Shown here one piece after another: positions 7,218-10,926 of a stretch of 10,926 nt of DNA. The stretch spans positions 1 through 10,926 of the forward strand of contig JAKOGH010000661.1 in NCBI GenBank assembly GCA_024811115.1, given 5' to 3'. The notes beneath the pieces were generated by a model. The model was not told the origin of the DNA and did no database searches. It saw only the letters and a list, made by a program, of their open reading frames with translations. Numbering within the stretch: the first letter of the stretch is position 1; the number at the start of each line of letters is the position of its first letter. Both the position numbers and the translations under genes were made by a program. Source of the stretch: Terana coerulea (lineage: Eukaryota > Basidiomycota > Agaricomycetes > Polyporales > Phanerochaetaceae).

Positions 7218-9218
7218 TCAAACGATAGTCTTCTACATATTAGGCAGGAGTAGGATGAGAGCCATGCTCCCCGCGAATGGAGGCAGACGTACCTCAGGCT
7301 TTGCCTTTTCCTGCGCAAATGTCAGAACGCTGCTTTCGGCGCCCATGACCTTGGTGGACGGCTTGTGTACCCAAAAGTATCAGTGATATCGCAGCCGCAC
7401 CAGCCAGACAAACACTTACGTTCGTCGACGCGTCGTTCGAGTCCGAACCCGAGCCACGGCCGAAGGGGATGTTCCCGATTACGAGCCCGCCGGACACGCC
7501 GCCGGACGCGGCGCCGGGCGTGTTGAACGCGATGCTGTCGTCAATGTCAGTGTTGCGCAGGAACTCGCGCGCGTTCAGGTTCGCGAGCAGCGTGTTGATG
7601 TACAGGCCGCCGAGTGGGTTGTCCAGGATCGTGAACTGCAGGCCGGCGGGGAAGACCTCGATCTGCACGCCGCCGCGGCGTCAGGGCGCTGTGGTGTGCA
7701 AAGGGACAGGAGGGACGTACGAGGATGAGGGTGAGTGCGGCGCTGATGGCGGTCCACAGGCCGGTGTTGACGGTCATGACCATCAGCCGCGAAATGAGCT
7801 TCCGCGACCTGCGCACAGCTCAATTTAGCTCGCAATGGACTCAATGCTCGGCAGTCGACGCACCGATGGACTCCAGTCTGACGGCTTTGGTGCAAAAGAT
7901 AGAGCATGGACACGGTGATCACGACGTCGGTAAAGACGGTGGTAGCGCGAACTGCAACCGCGAAGTTCTGTATGAGAGATTAGCATAAATGCAGCAGCAA
8001 GTTCGCGGAGTCGCGTACGTTGATGATGACGGCTTCGTGGCCTGTTCCTTCCAAAGATGAACCGGTTTGAGACCTGTGTAACATTGAACGTGGTGAGCAC
8101 AACAACATGGTGAAATCAATGTGACGCTCTTACAGCTGGATGACATAGGCTTCGGTACCAATAAGCACGGAACGAATGTTTGCGCAGAAAGCACCAAGCA
8201 CTTACGGATTGTTCCAACTGTAAACATTTGTGAGCTCCCGGAAGGTAAATAAATAGCAAGGGATAACGCACAGATCTGGAAAAGAGACAGAGGCACCTTC
8301 AAGTGACTAGTCAGATCCATTCGGCTGAGTACGACATAGACGATTTACCATGATGAAGGGAATACGCCATTTTCGCCCACTCACTACATATCCGTGAGCA
8401 ACGTAGGATAGCACCAACATTAGAAGAACACGTACGTCGGTAAATGCGCACGATCAGATACATTTGGACCATGCATGCAGTGATTCCCTACACACATTAA
8501 TACAGCCAATAATACAAGACATCTCTTTGACACCCACCGTTACCCAGACGTGTTGCTATCGTCCATCGTGCCGTCAGTATGATGTTAGCCTCGGAGAGCT
8601 TGAGGCATACTAACCGTAAGAACCCTGCATAATTGATCTCAGTGAGATTAGATGGTGAACAGCGCAACTCGACGTACGGGTGAACTTCCGCAACCTGAGT
8701 GACGTCACCCCATTTAGTCACAAAGACCGACCATACTGCGACCACTTTAGTAAGTGCGTCTGCCAAAGAAATTAGCGAACGTACCGCCTGCCCACATAAC
8801 CGACTCGTTGACAGTGTTGATAATCCTGACGTGTCAAGTTAGCGCACGTATTATCATCCATTACCCTTTCATACCATGCAGCATAGACCTATGCCTCATT
8901 TTTAGCAAGTCCACAAAAGCAAACTAAAATAACTCACAAAGGCTTTCAGCATAAGGTGGTCGGTATCGTAGCTAACAGGATTGAAGAGACTCAGAAGAGA
9001 GTCATCTCTCAATGACAAGCAATCTTACTGAAGGAAATAAATAAGGCTGCGAAGGATATGTTCAGCACCTTGTTCAATTCCGATGCCTATAGAGCTCACA
9101 TCTGCATGCAGGATATTCCCCAAAGCGTGGTGGACAAAATGGACCCCAGCAACAGGGAGCCGAACGAGGACATGAGGTTCAAGACCACAGGGTTCGTCGG
9201 AGCTGCTGCGTCGGCCAT
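7218..9218 (-). CDS. DUF6534-like seven-helix membrane protein, 18 exons with five microexons
   Basis: Predicted product of 350 residues, the usual size for this basidiomycete family of unknown function. The ATG at 9218-9216 starts MADAAAPTN and the first helix (GSLLLGSILSTTLWGIS). Other hydrophobic segments are LMLKAFVYAAWIINTV, GITACMVQMYLIVRIY, IPFIMICALSLAIYL, TVFTDVVITVSMLYLL and LMVMTVNTGLWTAISAAL. The family-typical end is NPLGGLYINTLLANLNAR; the tail is Gly/Ser-rich. Exons (minus): 9218-9100, 9046-9029, 8971-8938, 8888-8875, 8825-8785, 8735-8678, 8624-8615, 8555-8544, 8487-8436, 8383-8349, 8275-8206, 8149-8134, 8073-8019, 7967-7864, 7808-7721, 7662-7420, 7361-7293, 7232-7218. All introns are GT-AG, mostly 49-60 nt (one of 73), and every phase matches. 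The last intron is the least certain; read through, the protein would end at 7233. Exons 2-8 are inferred from frame and family pattern. Confidence 0.75.
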
Positions 9219-9272
9219 TTTGCTTGTGCTTGCGCGTATCGGGGTAGTGAGGCGACGTGGTAAGGGTCGCCG

Positions 9273-9280
9273 CTATTATA
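9273..9280 (-). promoter_or_regulatory. TATA-like element upstream of the DUF6534-like gene
   Basis: Read on the minus strand this is TATAATAG, 55-62 nt before the ATG at 9218. The 5' leader between them is short, C/A-rich and free of ATG, and the start context is AGCAAAATGG, a good fungal start. No other TATA-like word lies closer. Confidence 0.35.
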
Positions 9281-9516
9281 GCAAGGTGCGTAGCTGTCGA
9301 TCAAGAGATGTCGGGTGAATGCGCTGCACAGCTTTGCAAATCAGGTTTGGTGTCATGATGTGCCTCACCTGAAGTGCTCGAGGTTAGTGGGAGAGAACAG
9401 TCTGCCAAAGTATGTGATCAACGAGCCGAGAACTGCGGGGGATCCGCAACGATGATGTCGGCGAACAAGGCTGCGATGAAACTTCAAGACACCCATAAAT
9501 TATCACGTCCCCAATC

Positions 9517-10203
9517 TCAAAAGGAACACGAGTACGCACACCGTTGGTGGCCTGAGACCGTCCGCTCAGCAGGAGACGATGCACAGCATCGTGATTTGCG
9601 GTGTGAGTGGAGTCGATAGGAAAGGGCTGAGGTGTCTTCACCCGCTATCATGCCGTGGACGGTTGGGCGGATGCCGATGACCCTGCGTCCTTCCGAGAAC
9701 AGGCCAATGGCGGCGACGGCTTCCTTGCTGGCTGCCTTTGGTGAGATGCAGACGACGGCCACTCCACCTGATCCTTGACAGTCGTGGCCCAGGTACAGTG
9801 CAGATCTTCTTCGATGAGCTTCACCTGCTCCGCTCACATAGGGCGTTCCTTCAGCTGCTTTATTTGCCCAAAAATAGAGCACCTATTACGGGAACTCCGT
9901 GAGCATTCTTTGCAGCACGTGACGATCTGCGTGAACAGCAGAACTTGCCCGCACCTTGTAGCGCACATCGATGCTTAAAATGGTAGACGGCTGTATGCTC
10001 ATTTCTCACGCTGTCATTTAGGATGGAGAATGCGCCTGTGCAATTGCTGTGGCATGTGTTCCCTGCTAATGCTGCATCGTCACTACAACTGCGAAGAGGT
10101 TGCTCAAATTATCCTTACCGACTAAATCCGTGCAGTCTCGAGCCCACCCAGAGGCAACTTTGCCCTGTCGCGCCAAAATTTCCAGAGTGCGCTCCGGCAA
10201 CAT
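9517..10203 (-). CDS. Possible four-exon hypothetical gene, weakly supported
   Basis: A chain of open frames joins in phase across three introns of 56, 55 and 57 nt with GT-AG ends: exons 10203-10119 (ATG), 10062-10010, 9954-9890 and 9832-9517 (stop). The product would be 172 residues, begins MLPERTLEILARQGK and includes GSGGVAVVCISPKAASK. I recognise no family. Intron sizes and phases match those of the two better genes, and the orientation agrees with the DUF6534-like gene downstream. Against it, other frames are also open here on both strands, and the last exon could instead be spliced at 9539. Chance agreement is possible. Confidence 0.25.
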
Positions 10204-10660
10204 GGAATCCTCGGAGGCTTTGCATAGGTAGCGTTTCCCTCAACGTTTGAAGTGCGTGAATAGCAGCCTTTGCCAGGCGGAAATCATGGATGTGGGACTC
10301 ACAATACACCTATACGTCGCGCCTAGACAGCATTACATAACCGTCCGACATTCTCGACATCCGCACCGAGACTTGTTCTAACGACCCCTGGATCGAAGCG
10401 ACTGGGATGTGTGGAAGAGGTCCGCGTTCAGGAAGGTTTCGGGCCATGCCGATGACTCGGCCACGTCGTCTGCCTGCCCGACCGCAGGGTGCCGTGATGG
10501 AAATCAAAGCTAAAGGCTTTGTGGCGGTGTGCCGAAATGCCGGAACCCCTTCAGGCTTAGCACACAACGAGACATACCAGTGGATTACAAGAGGCCTCGC
10601 ACGACATGAAGCATAGTTCTTCGTAGATAGATGTAATTTGATCGGCAGCAAGATGGTTGA
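10204..10660. other. Unassigned region
   Basis: Open frames on both strands (10310-10651 minus, 10407-10616 plus, 10115-10309 minus) overlap and show no recognisable motif. I could not build a spliced product with family features. The stretch may be the upstream region of the minus-strand model at 9517-10203 or part of a gene I do not recognise. Confidence 0.4.
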
Positions 10661-10926
10661 CCTCTAACAAAGGGCGCTCTCACGCTACAGCCGACATCTC
10701 TGGAGCGGAACATCAGTCTGGAGAAGGTGGGCTCTGAGTGGGCTTATGTATCGCACCGACTTGAACGTATACGCACGCAATACAAACTCAATACATTCAA
10801 TGATATCTTATGCTCCGCATTCTTTCAGCCATTACGGCATTCGCTCAGCGGAAACGACGTGTCTCAGAGGGGCGCGGGAGGTATGGGCGAAGGGAAAGGC
10901 TCGGTATCGCAAACAATGTGGGCACG
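10661..10926 (+). other. Plus-strand frame open to the window edge
   Basis: A frame without an ATG near its start stays open for about 88 codons from 10661 to the end. It includes SEWAYVSHRLERIRTQYKL and a Gly-rich stretch (GAGGMGEGKG). It may be an internal exon of a gene that continues beyond the window, or chance. No function can be given. Confidence 0.2.

Noticed and set aside
7469..7828. 119-codon plus-strand ORF
   Set aside because: It is the antisense shadow of DUF6534-like exons 15 and 16.
9365..9480. Second, tandem DUF6534-like gene (AALFADIIVAD and LITYFGRLF on the minus strand)
   Set aside because: The two hydrophobic pieces are in different frames and no other family element is found nearby.

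Overview
The window looks like a piece of a filamentous basidiomycete (Agaricomycete) genome. The evidence is two protein genes cut by many introns of about 50-60 nt, a secreted GMC oxidoreductase of the AA3 type, a seven-helix DUF6534-like membrane protein (a family expanded in mushrooms), and hAT-type miniature transposons. Gene models were made by hand from splice sites, reading phase and family motifs; no search was run.

Layout. 1-735 holds a short unrecognised open frame and its disrupted continuation. 736-1130 has no gene but several hairpins. 1134-1560 is repeat-derived: a 15-bp tandem repeat built on GATACTATC and a degenerate tRNA-like (SINE-type) sequence. 1563-2998 is a nest of two non-autonomous hAT-like elements. 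An outer element (1571-2990, 8-bp target duplications at 1563-1570 and 2991-2998) was broken by an inner one (1651-2319, 8-bp duplications at 1643-1650 and 2320-2327). 2999-3738 is the upstream region of the GMC gene and holds TGTAC-rich dyads. 3739-6674 (+) is the GMC oxidoreductase gene, modelled with 20 exons and about 630 residues and interrupted by two apparent single-base deletions. 6675-7217 is the gap between two convergent 3' ends. 7218-9218 (-) is the DUF6534-like gene, modelled with 18 exons and 350 residues and including five exons of only 10-18 nt. 9365-10926 is poorly resolved: one weak minus-strand gene model (9517-10203) and a plus-strand frame open to the window edge.

The GMC gene carries both family signatures, a signal peptide and the His/His catalytic pair. 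It would act outside the cell as an FAD-dependent alcohol or sugar oxidase or dehydrogenase, as in lignocellulose-decay secretomes. The DUF6534-like protein would sit in a membrane; its function is unknown. Nothing shows that the two work together: they converge and share no promoter. I found no clear new multi-gene system. The most informative observations are the dated transposon nest with its CpG-type decay, the microexons of the DUF6534-like gene, and the few frame breaks in an otherwise intact GMC gene.
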